Positions 1 to 8,602 of a stretch of 64,000 bases of DNA are shown here, piece after piece. The position numbers and the translations under genes are program-made. This stretch comes from Dyella monticola (GTDB lineage Bacteria > Pseudomonadota > Gammaproteobacteria > Xanthomonadales > Rhodanobacteraceae): NCBI RefSeq assembly GCF_003363155.1, contig NZ_QRBE01000002.1:1-64000 (forward strand), written 5' to 3'. Positions within the stretch are counted from its first letter, which is position 1. The number at the start of each line of letters is the position of its first letter. The notes below the pieces were generated by a model. It was not told where the DNA came from. It saw nothing but the letters and a program-made list of their open reading frames with translations, and did no database searches.

Positions 1-1
1 G

Positions 2-1924
2 TCCAGCAAGAACGTGGGCAGTTACACGGGCGCGGATTTCAATCTCAACAATCTGGCGCTGACCGGCAACGGTTCGGCGCTGGCCGGCAATTACACCTTG
101 GCCGGTGGTGCCGATACGCTGGCCATCACGGCAGCTCCATTGACGATCATCGGCACTGTCGCTGCCAACAAGGTGTACGACGGCACCACTGCGGCATCAC
201 TGAGCGGCGCGAGCTTGAGCGGTGTATTCGGCGGCGACACTGTCACACTGACCAACGACACGACCGGTACGTTCGTCTCGGCCAATGCGGCCAATGGCAT
301 CGCCGTCAGCACCACGATGGGCATCAGCGGCGCAGATGCCGGCAATTATTATTTGCCGTCGCAACCCAGCGGCATCACGGCCAACATCACCCCCTACGTT
401 CTCAATCTCGCCGGTACGCGCGTGTACGATGCCAACACCGATGCGAATGCCAATTTGTTCGGTACCGGCGGAGTCTTGACCGGCATCAACGGCGACACGC
501 TGAACCTCAGCGGTTCGGGTGTCGTGTCCAGCAAGAACGTAGGCAGCTACACGGGCGGCGACTTTGCCCTCGGCACACTCATCTTGAGTAACGGCACGGG
601 TCTGGCCAGCAACTACACGCTGGGCGGCAGTGTCGACACGTTGGCGATCACTCCGCTGGCCATCACCGTCGCTGCGACCGGCCAGAACAAGACCTACGAC
701 GGCAATACAACCGCCGGCGTGGGCCTTGCTTCCAGTGGCGTGCTCACTGGCGACACGGTGGTATTCGGCGATGGCGCGGCCAATTTCAGCACGGCCAATG
801 TCGGTTCTGCGATTTCCATTTCAGTGACGGGCATTACGGCTGCGGGCGCTGACGCCGGCAATTACACGTTCAACACGACGGCTACAACGAGCGCGACGAT
901 CAATCCCTACGTGCTCAATCTCACCGGCACGCGCGTGTACGACGCCACTACCGGCGCTGATGCCAACCTGTTTGGCAGCAACGGCGTGCTCACCGGTATC
1001 AATGGGCAGACGATCGATCTCGGTGGCTCGGGCGTGCTGGTCTCGAAGAATGTGGGCACGGAGCGGGTGTTCGCCAATCTGGGCACGCTCGCGTTGAACA
1101 ACGGTACGGGTCTGGCGAGCAATTACACGCTGACCGGAGGCACCGATTGGCTGACAATCACTCCCGCCACGCTGGCAGTCATCGGCACGATCGCCACGAA
1201 TCGTGTCTACGACGGCACCACCATCGATACCCTCAATGGCGCGTCGCTAAGCGGTGTGCTGGGTGGCGACAATGTGGTGCTTGGCAACGACACCACTGGG
1301 GTGTTCGGCAACAAGAATGTTGGCGACAACAAGGCGGTCAGTACCGCGATGACCATTAGCGGCGGGGACGCGGGCAACTACATCCTGATGCAACCTACCG
1401 GCTTGGCCGCTGACGTCACGCCGCTGCCTATCGTCGTCACAGCCACTGGTACCAACCGCATCTACAACGGCAACGTGAGCGATGTGGTGAAATTGGATAC
1501 GACTGGCGTGTTGCAGGGCGATCAGGTGGCCCTCGCCTACGGCTCGGCCAATTTTGCCAATCCGTATGTTGGCAACACCAAGGTCGTTACGGTCAGTGGC
1601 ATCACGGCGACCGGCGTCGGCGCTGCGAATTATTTGATCGTCGACCCCATCACCACCACGACGGCCGATATCACCAGTGTCGGCTTCAATGGAAGCGGCG
1701 TGCAGGGAAGCTGGATAGCAAGCTTGCAAGGCAGCCTGCAGCCGATGGCCATCGCGACGCCGTACGGTTCTTCGGATACGGATGCGGTGGGTGTGTTCAC
1801 CGGTAATCAGAAATTGAAACATCGTCCGATCGAGCGCAATCGCACGCGTTCGGACTTCCGTTCCGGCTTGTCCTTGCAACTGCAGAACGGTGGCGTTCGC
1901 CTGCCGTCAGACGCGTCCCCATGA
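2..1924 (+). CDS. 3' part of a filamentous-haemagglutinin-like exoprotein (TpsA) with YDG/MBG repeats
   Basis: The reading frame is open to the left edge, so the N-terminal secretion domain lies outside the window. What is visible is a chain of extracellular repeat modules with the signatures KVYDGTT, RVYDA and NKTYDGN (YDG/MBG-type domains of large surface proteins), each followed by GDAGNY/ADAGNY-like turns. Modules alternate, giving a higher-order period of about 171-175 residues: the SKNVG motif recurs at bases 5, 533 and 1046. The last 80 residues lose the repeat pattern and end in a basic, unstructured tail. It overlaps the TpsB transporter gene by ATGA, so the two are translationally coupled. 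Family knowledge says such proteins are exported through the partner pore and act in adhesion or biofilm; the actual role here is inferred. The high repetitiveness makes assembly errors possible. Confidence 0.85.
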   Translation, partial: SSKNVGSYTGADFNLNNLALTGNGSALAGNYTLAGGADTLAITAAPLTIIGTVAANKVYDGTTAASLSGASLSGVFGGDTVTLTNDTTGTFVSANAANGIAVSTTMGISGADAGNYYLPSQPSGITANITPYVLNLAGTRVYDANTDANANLFGTGGVLTGINGDTLNLSGSGVVSSKNVGSYTGGDFALGTLILSNGTGLASNYTLGGSVDTLAITPLAITVAATGQNKTYDGNTTAGVGLASSGVLTGDTVVFGDGAANFSTANVGSAISISVTGITAAGADAGNYTFNTTATTSATINPYVLNLTGTRVYDATTGADANLFGSNGVLTGINGQTIDLGGSGVLVSKNVGTERVFANLGTLALNNGTGLASNYTLTGGTDWLTITPATLAVIGTIATNRVYDGTTIDTLNGASLSGVLGGDNVVLGNDTTGVFGNKNVGDNKAVSTAMTISGGDAGNYILMQPTGLAADVTPLPIVVTATGTNRIYNGNVSDVVKLDTTGVLQGDQVALAYGSANFANPYVGNTKVVTVSGITATGVGAANYLIVDPITTTTADITSVGFNGSGVQGSWIASLQGSLQPMAIATPYGSSDTDAVGVFTGNQKLKHRPIERNRTRSDFRSGLSLQLQNGGVRLPSDASP

Positions 1925-3687
1925 GAAAAGCCTCCAAGTTGTCCACGTCCACGTTGTCCATCTGTCCCGGTCTCCCGATGAATACTGCAAAACATTCGAC
2001 GCTTCCCCGCGTTTCGGCTCTGTGCGTAGCGCTTTCGCTGGCGTTGTGCGCGAGGACGCTACACGCCCAGACGCATGAAGCATTGCCGCAAACCAACAGC
2101 GGCCAGCTGATGCAACAGATGCAGCAGAACCAGGCGCCAGCGCCATCGTCGGACCTTGATTTGAACGTGCAAAAGCCCAATGGCGCGCGTTCCCAGGACA
2201 GGACGAAATTCTACGTGCATGCGATCCAGATCACCGGCAATACCTTGTTGCCGACCGATGCACTGCATGCATTGGTGACGTCGGGCGAAGGGCAGGAGCT
2301 TAGCCTGAACGACCTGGACGTCCTGGCGGAAAAGATCAGCGACTATTACCACGATCACGGTTATCCCTTGGCGACAGCATACGTGCCTGCGCAGAGGTTG
2401 CAAAACGGAAACGTACGCATCGCCGTGGTGGAGGCGCGTTACGGCAAAGTCATCCTGCAAAACCAGAGCGCCGTTTCCGATCATCCGCTTAATGCGGCCC
2501 TGTCGTCGCTGCAATCGGGTCAGCCCGTGGGCGAATACGGGTTGGAGCGCAGCCTGCTGTTGCTTTCGGATATTCCCGGCGCCATCACCCGTTCCGTGAT
2601 GCGGCCGGGTGACGTAGAAGGCACGTCGGATCTGGTCGTTAACGTAACATCGGCGCCGCGTTATACCGGCACGTTGGGCGTGGACGATTATGGCAACGCC
2701 TACACCGATCGCGTGCGCCTTAACGGCACGTTCGCCGTCAACGGCTTGTTCCACCAAGGCGATGTGCTCGATTTCAGCGGCACAAGCTCCGGCGCTGGGA
2801 TGAGCTACGGCCATCTGGGCTATCGCTATCTGCTGGACGGGGAGGGCACCACACTCGGGCTCGCCGATTCGGGACTTATGTATAAGCTCGGCAACGGGCT
2901 TTCCGATCTGCATGCGCACGGCACGGCCACCACGCAGAGCGTAAACCTCTCGCAGCCGTTCATCCGCAATACCGCCGGCAACCTTTACGCGCAGCTCGAA
3001 TTCGATCATAAGCGGCTGTATGACGATATCGACCTGGCTGAGCTGGAAAACCATCGCCACGCCAACAACTGGGTGCTGACGGTAGCCGGCGATCAACGCG
3101 ACGCGACCGGTGTCACCAACTTCAATGTCAGTGGTACCTATGGTCGGCTGTACATGGATAATTTCCAGACGCTGTTCGACGATTATTTCGGCGCGCGCAC
3201 TGAGGGAACATTCGAGAAGATCGACTACTCGGTATCGCGCCTGCAACAGTTCACGCCAACCAACGCGCTGTACTTCGGCTTCTCCGGGCAGCATGCGAAT
3301 AAAAACCTGGATACGTCCGAGCAGTTCTATCTCGGCGGCCCCAACACGGTTCGCGGCTATGACGTGGGCGTCGTGTCCGGTGCGCAAGGCAATCTTGCCA
3401 CGGTCGAATTTCGCCACGACTTCAGCATTTCCGTGCTACCCGGGCCTTGGCAGGCGTCTGCATTCCTCGATAGCGGACATATCCAGGTCTACAAGGATCC
3501 CTTTATTCCGGGGCCCAACAGTGCACGTTTGAATAGCGTTGGCGTTGGACTGCGCTGGAATGCGGCGCACGATTGGGTGGTTTCCGCCAGCGTCGCCAAT
3601 CCGATCGGCAACCGGCCCGTGCTGATTGGGCCCACTACCAGTACCTCGGCACGCTTTTGGTTGCAGGTGCAGAAGGGTTTTTACTGA
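1921..3687 (+). CDS. TpsB-type outer-membrane transporter (ShlB/FhaC/HecB family)
   Basis: Two-partner secretion pore for the upstream repeat protein. About 588 residues, the usual family length. A hydrophobic signal segment (VSALCVALSLALC) ends near ARTLHAQ; the in-frame ATG at 1978 would give a cleaner signal peptide, but the ATG at 1921 overlaps the TpsA stop codon, so it is kept with reservation. A POTRA domain follows (FYVHAIQITGNTLLPTDAL, residues about 95-165), then the beta-barrel with the GPNTVRGYD motif (residues about 475-485) typical of the conserved secretion motif, and the chain ends in aromatic Phe-Tyr as outer-membrane barrels do. Gene order exoprotein then transporter is the reverse of the most common arrangement, but known. 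Confidence 0.93.
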   Translation: MRKASKLSTSTLSICPGLPMNTAKHSTLPRVSALCVALSLALCARTLHAQTHEALPQTNSGQLMQQMQQNQAPAPSSDLDLNVQKPNGARSQDRTKFYVHAIQITGNTLLPTDALHALVTSGEGQELSLNDLDVLAEKISDYYHDHGYPLATAYVPAQRLQNGNVRIAVVEARYGKVILQNQSAVSDHPLNAALSSLQSGQPVGEYGLERSLLLLSDIPGAITRSVMRPGDVEGTSDLVVNVTSAPRYTGTLGVDDYGNAYTDRVRLNGTFAVNGLFHQGDVLDFSGTSSGAGMSYGHLGYRYLLDGEGTTLGLADSGLMYKLGNGLSDLHAHGTATTQSVNLSQPFIRNTAGNLYAQLEFDHKRLYDDIDLAELENHRHANNWVLTVAGDQRDATGVTNFNVSGTYGRLYMDNFQTLFDDYFGARTEGTFEKIDYSVSRLQQFTPTNALYFGFSGQHANKNLDTSEQFYLGGPNTVRGYDVGVVSGAQGNLATVEFRHDFSISVLPGPWQASAFLDSGHIQVYKDPFIPGPNSARLNSVGVGLRWNAAHDWVVSASVANPIGNRPVLIGPTTSTSARFWLQVQKGFY

Positions 3688-3717
3688 GCGGCCTGCGGTA
3701 AGTCCCGCGTGCCGCGA

Positions 3718-4389
3718 TCAGTTGACGGATGACGCGACCGTGCGCGCAGGCGAGGTCGGTATCGCCGTGTTGAAGGAAACGATGCTCGATCCTGGCTTTC
3801 CTTCCAGCGCCATCGCGGCGACGTCGTCGTCCGTTTGTATTGCCGTCGCCAGTACGATCACCGTGCTCAACATGCCGCGCCCGTCACGGATGACAAGGCT
3901 CAGCACGCGCGAAGCGGGTAGGGCCGGCTGCTTCACCAGCATGCTCGCGTAGTGGGACAGACAACCGGCCATGCCGGTGTCTTCTACATCGCAAAAGCCC
4001 ATGTGCGTGGCGTGCGCGAAGCGTGGCTCGTACTGGCCATGGCACAGGCTGTTGGGTTCATCCATCGATGCCGCTTCGCTGTCATAAGATGCGTTGCCAT
4101 GACACGCCGAGCGCTGTGCCGAGGCGCTATCCATGGTCGCCTCGCACTGACTGGCATTGTCCTGCGAGGTCAGGCATACCGCGGTAATACCCTGTGCGTT
4201 CGATATCGCCGTGAACGGGTGCAGCCCCGTGGGCTTGGGCACAGACACCGGCGCGGGGCGTATGAGGGACGGATAGATGGAGCCGGAAATATGCAGTACA
4301 TCGCGCGCCGGCGGATCGACTGCTTGGGACGATGCCCATGCAGGGATGACAAGCACTAAAAGCATCGCTGTGCGCATGAAGGTTCGCAT
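3718..4389 (-). CDS. Secreted protein of unknown function
   Basis: About 223 residues with a Sec signal peptide (MRTFMRTAMLLVLVIPAWASSQA). The mature part holds seven or eight cysteines concentrated in its first half (VCLTS, SQCEAT, SACHGN, SLCHGQ, GFCDVED, AGCLSH), suggesting disulphides or metal binding in the periplasm or outside. The ATG at 4389 is preferred because AGGGAG sits 6 bases upstream; an in-frame GTG at 4407 is the longer alternative. It converges on the TpsB gene, whose stop is 30 bp away. I recognise no family. Confidence 0.6.
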   Translation of the reverse strand: MRTFMRTAMLLVLVIPAWASSQAVDPPARDVLHISGSIYPSLIRPAPVSVPKPTGLHPFTAISNAQGITAVCLTSQDNASQCEATMDSASAQRSACHGNASYDSEAASMDEPNSLCHGQYEPRFAHATHMGFCDVEDTGMAGCLSHYASMLVKQPALPASRVLSLVIRDGRGMLSTVIVLATAIQTDDDVAAMALEGKPGSSIVSFNTAIPTSPARTVASSVN

Positions 4390-4731
4390 GCCATGCTCCC
4401 TGATCACGTGGCCGGGTTTTGGAGAACCGGCATCGGCAACAAGGGCTTCCGTGAGCGTCCCGCTACGGAAGGGTCATTTTCGGCGGGTTGTTTCAGAAGC
4501 CGTTCCCGCAAACACTCCCTGCCGCCGACGATACGCCCCCCATGGAGGAGCGGCGCACGTTGCATCACAAAATAGTCGGCTGCGTTGCCGCTACAGGCGG
4601 CCCATTGCGCAACCGCTAAACCCTTGTGACGAATGACATCGGCATTCGTCACGTTTCCATTACGGTTCCAGATGCCGCTCACCCTGGATGAAATGCCCAG
4701 CGGCTCGTTCACGCGCAACGCGTGGCGTGCT
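4390..4731. other. Gene-free stretch with a perfect 10-bp inverted repeat
   Basis: No convincing gene. It holds the upstream region of the secreted-protein gene and, at 4626-4652, a perfect inverted repeat: GTGACGAATG, 7-base spacer, CATTCGTCAC. No T-run follows on either strand, so it is more likely an operator or a T-less terminator hairpin for the gene ending at 4732. Confidence 0.5.
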
Positions 4732-5511
4732 TCAGTTATTGAATTCGACCGCCACGTAGAAGCCGGAATCACCAATCGAGCTGTGTTGGCCGATCAAGGG
4801 GCCTGCGGAGCCGATCAATGACCATTTAGGCGCGAACTTCCAGCTTGCCCCCAACCGAAAGGCGAGGCCGGCATGCGTGTCGATGGCGCCCTCGGCCAGC
4901 ACGCCGACTTCCGACGCCGTCTGGTAGTAGGCCTCGACACCGAGTGACAGATTGTCTGTCACTTGCCGCGTGAGCCCCACGCCGCCAAAGCTGTAGTTAT
5001 GGTTGCCGGGGCCGGGATTGAACGTCCATCCACCGCCGCCGAACAGCGACCATGGGCCGAAATCCTTCTGCGCCCAGAGCGGAAGTGAAAAGCCCGGCTT
5101 GGTGGAGCCGAAGTATTTGTTCGCGCTCGGCAGCTCGATTTTCGGAAACAGGCTCACATCCGGTATCCAGCTTCCGTCGCTCTGCTGCAGAAATCGGTAT
5201 TTGAGACCCAGCTCGGTATTAGGCATGCCGACGTGCGCGGGCTGGTTGTTCTGATTGGAATAGTCATCGGCAATGACGACGCTCAGCTGAAGGTTCTTCG
5301 CGCCACCATAGTTGATGTCCAGCCCGCTTTCCCAATCGCCGCCACGATAAAAGAGCGTGCCCAACCCATAGGAATAGATCTCCCATTTGCTCAAGTCGGT
5401 CGGCTCAGGATCGTCGGTGAGATAGGGCGGTCCGGCGAAGGCGGGTGCGCTGGAAAGCGCCGCTATCGTCGTACATGCCCATACCGCGACCCGCCTTGGT
5501 CGCCGCATCAT
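4732..5511 (-). CDS. Outer-membrane beta-barrel protein, transporter-like
   Basis: About 259 residues. A signal peptide (RRVAVWACTTIAALSSAPAFA) is followed by PPYLTDDPEPT, a start seen in proteins annotated as phenol-degradation MetA-like or putative outer-membrane channels. The rest shows alternating polar/hydrophobic strands with many Tyr, Gly and Trp (SFGGVGLTRQVTDNLSLGVEAYY) and a final strand ending FYVAVEFNN, as expected of a small barrel. The ATG at 5511 overlaps the stop of the upstream membrane-protein gene (ATGA at 5508-5511), which fixes the start and implies coupled translation. The substrate cannot be read from the sequence. Confidence 0.7.
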   Translation of the reverse strand: MMRRPRRVAVWACTTIAALSSAPAFAGPPYLTDDPEPTDLSKWEIYSYGLGTLFYRGGDWESGLDINYGGAKNLQLSVVIADDYSNQNNQPAHVGMPNTELGLKYRFLQQSDGSWIPDVSLFPKIELPSANKYFGSTKPGFSLPLWAQKDFGPWSLFGGGGWTFNPGPGNHNYSFGGVGLTRQVTDNLSLGVEAYYQTASEVGVLAEGAIDTHAGLAFRLGASWKFAPKWSLIGSAGPLIGQHSSIGDSGFYVAVEFNN

Positions 5512-6293
5512 GTGTCGGCGACTACACCAGGATGGCGGCCTGCGCGTTGCGGCAGCACGAGGATGCAAAGGACGATGAAGACCGCAAGAATGGCAGAGGC
5601 CAGCGGCCGACTGACATCAAAGCCGCCCTGGGCGACTGGTTTGTCGAACAGATCGCCCAAGGTGGCGCCCAACGGCCGGGTAAGAATGAAGGCAAGCCAG
5701 AACAGCACGACATGCGAGACATGCGTCCACCAGTAGAGCGCCAGGAGCACGAGCAGCGCGATACCGAAGACACCGGCGCCGCCGCCGAAACCCAGGCCAC
5801 TGTCGGCAGCCCAATCGCCAAGCGCCGTGCCGAGCGTCTGCGAGAACGTGATCGTAATCCAGTAAAAGATCTCGGCCTTGGGCGAACGCACGGTTTCCAC
5901 CGCGATGGTGCCCATCGTCACATACCAGACAGCAAGCGATGCAAGCACGCAGGCGAGCAGCAGGATCGATCCGCCCGCATAACCGATGCCGAGCGAGCGA
6001 TCCGCGAAATCAGCCATTGTCGTGCCGGCCGTGGTCGAGGCAATGATGGTCGTCCAGTAGAGAAAGGGATGAAAGCGCTTGGCTGACACCTGCCAGATGA
6101 CGAAGACCACCAGCAGTGAAGCGAAAATAAGGGTGCTGACGAGGTAGCCCAGATTCATGGTCATGCTGACCGTATCACCGCCGGTCTCGCCCAGCGTCGT
6201 GGCGGCGATCTTGATGATCCAGAAGGTCAGGGTGACCTCAGGGACCTTGCTCAGCAATGCTTTGTTGTCTGCGGTAAGTGTCATGGGTTTCAT
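5508..6293 (-). CDS. Integral membrane protein, COG4705-like
   Basis: About 261 residues with seven or so membrane segments. The internal repeat ATTLGETGGDTVSMTM / TFSQTLGTALGDWAAD / TRPLGATLGDLFDKP (polar T-x-G-x-x-x-GD in a helix) matches the pattern of the COG4705 membrane-anchored proteins, whose function is unknown; the repeated Gly-Asp pairs buried in helices suggest ion or metal passage, which is inference. It is coupled by ATGA to the outer-membrane barrel gene downstream, so the two may serve inner and outer membranes for one solute. Confidence 0.75.
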   Translation of the reverse strand: MKPMTLTADNKALLSKVPEVTLTFWIIKIAATTLGETGGDTVSMTMNLGYLVSTLIFASLLVVFVIWQVSAKRFHPFLYWTTIIASTTAGTTMADFADRSLGIGYAGGSILLLACVLASLAVWYVTMGTIAVETVRSPKAEIFYWITITFSQTLGTALGDWAADSGLGFGGGAGVFGIALLVLLALYWWTHVSHVVLFWLAFILTRPLGATLGDLFDKPVAQGGFDVSRPLASAILAVFIVLCILVLPQRAGRHPGVVADT

Positions 6294-6467
6294 GGGTTAT
6301 TCGAACGAAGCGACTATCTAAATAGGCCAAGGACAAGCATCGGGTAAACATGACTTCCGGTACATGTTAGCGATGTTGTCACTCGAGCTTCCACTGCGAG
6401 GTGAAGGTATCACCCATTCCTGCTTCGTTGACGACACTTTGATGGGTGGCAATTCCTTGCGATAGGG

Positions 6468-6980
6468 CTATGCCTGGTTGTTTTCGCGGGTTGAAACAAA
6501 CCGCTCCAGTGAGGAGCCGAGCTGTGCGATGGCGTTGATCTGCGCTTTGTCGATAACACCATGCAGTGCCGCCAGAAGGCGCAGGGCAGTTTCCCGCCCT
6601 GGCGCCGTCAATGCCACGATGACTTGCCGGCGATCCCATGACGAACGATTGCGACAGACGAGATCACGATGCACGAGTTCATCCATCAACTTCGTCAAAT
6701 GAGGTGCGGCGGCACCGGTTGCCTCTTTCAGGTCTGCTTGCTGGCAGGTGGCCGTCTTTGATAGATGAACCAGCACGAGACAGTGCATCAGTGTCAGATC
6801 GCTCGCTCCTGACGCTACGTGCAGAAGTTTTTCGATCGCGCAGGTCACGCTCTTCAGCGTGCGACTGACCTGCGCCATTTTGTAGAGGGCATCGACATCC
6901 GCCGTATCGATAGCGTTGGGTTCAGTTGAATTCGAATTTGGCGTTCCGTTGCTCAAATCATCCACGAGATGCTTGTTCAT
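6468..6980 (-). CDS. MarR-family transcriptional regulator (distal efflux-operon regulator)
   Basis: About 170 residues. A winged helix is visible in the middle: CQQADLKEATGAAAPHLTKLMDELVHRDLVCRNRSSWDRRQVIVALTAPG, with the DRR wing motif of MarR proteins. It starts 23 bp after the stop of the NodT-like lipoprotein gene on the same strand and is probably the last gene of the emrAB-nodT operon, a usual place for a ligand-sensing repressor of its own operon. A second MarR gene lies divergently at the other end (11485). Confidence 0.85.
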   Translation of the reverse strand: MNKHLVDDLSNGTPNSNSTEPNAIDTADVDALYKMAQVSRTLKSVTCAIEKLLHVASGASDLTLMHCLVLVHLSKTATCQQADLKEATGAAAPHLTKLMDELVHRDLVCRNRSSWDRRQVIVALTAPGRETALRLLAALHGVIDKAQINAIAQLGSSLERFVSTRENNQA

Positions 6981-7003
6981 GAATCGCCGCTCACGTGAGC
7001 GCT

Positions 7004-8572
7004 CTAGGAGCGTGGTGCCTGTGTGGATATCGCAACCTTGTCGGTGCTATCCGGATATGTCGATTCCCAGCCGCCGCCCAGCGCTTTGTACAGGGAAACC
7101 AGCGTGGTGGAAATCTGCGTGGTGTTATCGGTGAGATCCTGCTGAGCCGATAGCAGGCGACGCTCCGCATCGAGCACCTGCAGGAACGATCCCGTGCCGG
7201 CCGCGTATTGCGCCTTTGCCAGAACCAGCGATCGCCGGTTGTCCTGTACTTCGGCCGCAAGTTCGTCGTGGCGTTGTTGCTGGGAGGAGTATTGAGTCAG
7301 TGAATTGTCGATCTCATGCCATGCCGACAGCACGACACGCTGGTAATTCACGGCGGCCTCCTGCTGTTGTTCCTTGCGCAGATTGAGCGTGGCTTTCAAC
7401 CGGCCGCCTTCAAAGATAGGCAGGCTGATCGATGGTCCGATGGAAAACTGGCGCGATCCCCAATTGCCGAGCTGACTGAACTGCAAAGCTTGAAGACTGC
7501 TGCTAGCTGAGAGTGTGATGCTGGGGTAGAAATCGGCCTTGGCTACGCCAATTTCAGCTGTCGCCTGATGCAAGCGGGCCTCCGCCTCGCGAATATCCGG
7601 GCGGCGACGCGCCAGATCCGAAGGCATGCCAACGGGCACCAGCGGCGGGGTGGGCGGCACGGGTTTGCTTTCTTCAAGCTCGGCGCGCAACGCGCCGGGC
7701 GCCTGGCCAAGGAGGAAGCTCAAACGGTTGATGGTTTCGTCTTCCTGCTGCGCCAGCTGCGGCAGGATCGCTTTCTCGGCAGATACCTGCGAGGCGGCCT
7801 CCGTCACATCGAGTTCGCTGGCCAACCCGTTGGCCATGCGTTCGCGCGTGACACGTTCGGCGTCCTTGGCTGCCGTGAGGTTATCGAGCGTAATGGCGTA
7901 ATCAGTCTGGGTGCCGCGCAGTTGAATGTAGTCGCGCGCGACTTCGGCCATGGTGGACATCAGAAGATCACGGCGCGCTTCCGCTTGCGCATCGACCGAC
8001 GCATCCGACGCTTCGACTTCGCGACGGACGCGACCCCATAAATCCAGCTCCCAGGAGGCATCGAAACCCGCCTGGAACAGATTGAACGGCGCGGGGCCCG
8101 ACGATCCTTTAAGGCCCGAAGGAAGCGCCACTACACCACTGCCGGTGCCGTTGGCGGCCGTTGCCGCATCGGTTGGCTGGGCAAGTGCACCGGTCAGGCC
8201 CATCACGCCATTGGCGCTGGCACGTTCGCGCACGGCGCTCGCGTTACCGTCGACGGTCGGGTATTGGTCGGCAGCGGTAATCGAGCGCTCGGCGCGGCTT
8301 TCGGCCAGCCGCAGCGATGCGACCTTGAGATCCAGGTTGGCATCGGCCACGCGCTCTTCCAGTTTGACCAATTCCGGGTCATTGAACGATGTCCACCAGA
8401 CCGCGTTGATCGGCGCAGGCGTCGTTTGGCTCGGGACCGTTGGTTTTGCCTGACACTGCGCCGCACACCACGCGGTCGGCAGCTTGGCATCGGGCCGTGT
8501 GAAGTTCGGGCCTACCGTGCAGCCGGCCAAAAGTACGGCAGCGAGCGCGATGGACGGCTTGATCATGTTCAT
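7004..8572 (-). CDS. Outer-membrane efflux lipoprotein, NodT/OprM family
   Basis: About 522 residues. A lipoprotein signal with lipobox LLAGC and the family start CTVGPNFTRPDAKLP. Two TolC-like repeats follow with long alpha-helical, Ala/Gln/Glu-rich segments (LRLAESRAERSITAADQYP; LARRRPDIREAEARLHQATAEIGVAKADFYPSITL), the latter being the family signature. The ATG at 8572 is chosen because GAGGA lies 8 bases upstream; a TTG at 8590 is in frame. It sits 30 bp behind the MFS pump gene and supplies the outer-membrane duct of a tripartite exporter. Confidence 0.93.
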   Translation of the reverse strand: MNMIKPSIALAAVLLAGCTVGPNFTRPDAKLPTAWCAAQCQAKPTVPSQTTPAPINAVWWTSFNDPELVKLEERVADANLDLKVASLRLAESRAERSITAADQYPTVDGNASAVRERASANGVMGLTGALAQPTDAATAANGTGSGVVALPSGLKGSSGPAPFNLFQAGFDASWELDLWGRVRREVEASDASVDAQAEARRDLLMSTMAEVARDYIQLRGTQTDYAITLDNLTAAKDAERVTRERMANGLASELDVTEAASQVSAEKAILPQLAQQEDETINRLSFLLGQAPGALRAELEESKPVPPTPPLVPVGMPSDLARRRPDIREAEARLHQATAEIGVAKADFYPSITLSASSSLQALQFSQLGNWGSRQFSIGPSISLPIFEGGRLKATLNLRKEQQQEAAVNYQRVVLSAWHEIDNSLTQYSSQQQRHDELAAEVQDNRRSLVLAKAQYAAGTGSFLQVLDAERRLLSAQQDLTDNTTQISTTLVSLYKALGGGWESTYPDSTDKVAISTQAPRS

Positions 8573-8602
8573 GGGGTTTGTCCTCGACAATCCAGAATGC
8601 GA

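Noticed and set aside
2059-3417. A 452-codon minus-strand frame opposite the TpsB gene
   Set aside because: The TpsB motifs on the plus strand are clear; the antisense frame has no recognisable domain.
4404-4775. A 123-codon minus-strand frame between the secreted protein and the barrel gene
   Set aside because: It overlaps the end of the barrel gene and the hairpin, has no domain and no ribosome-binding site.
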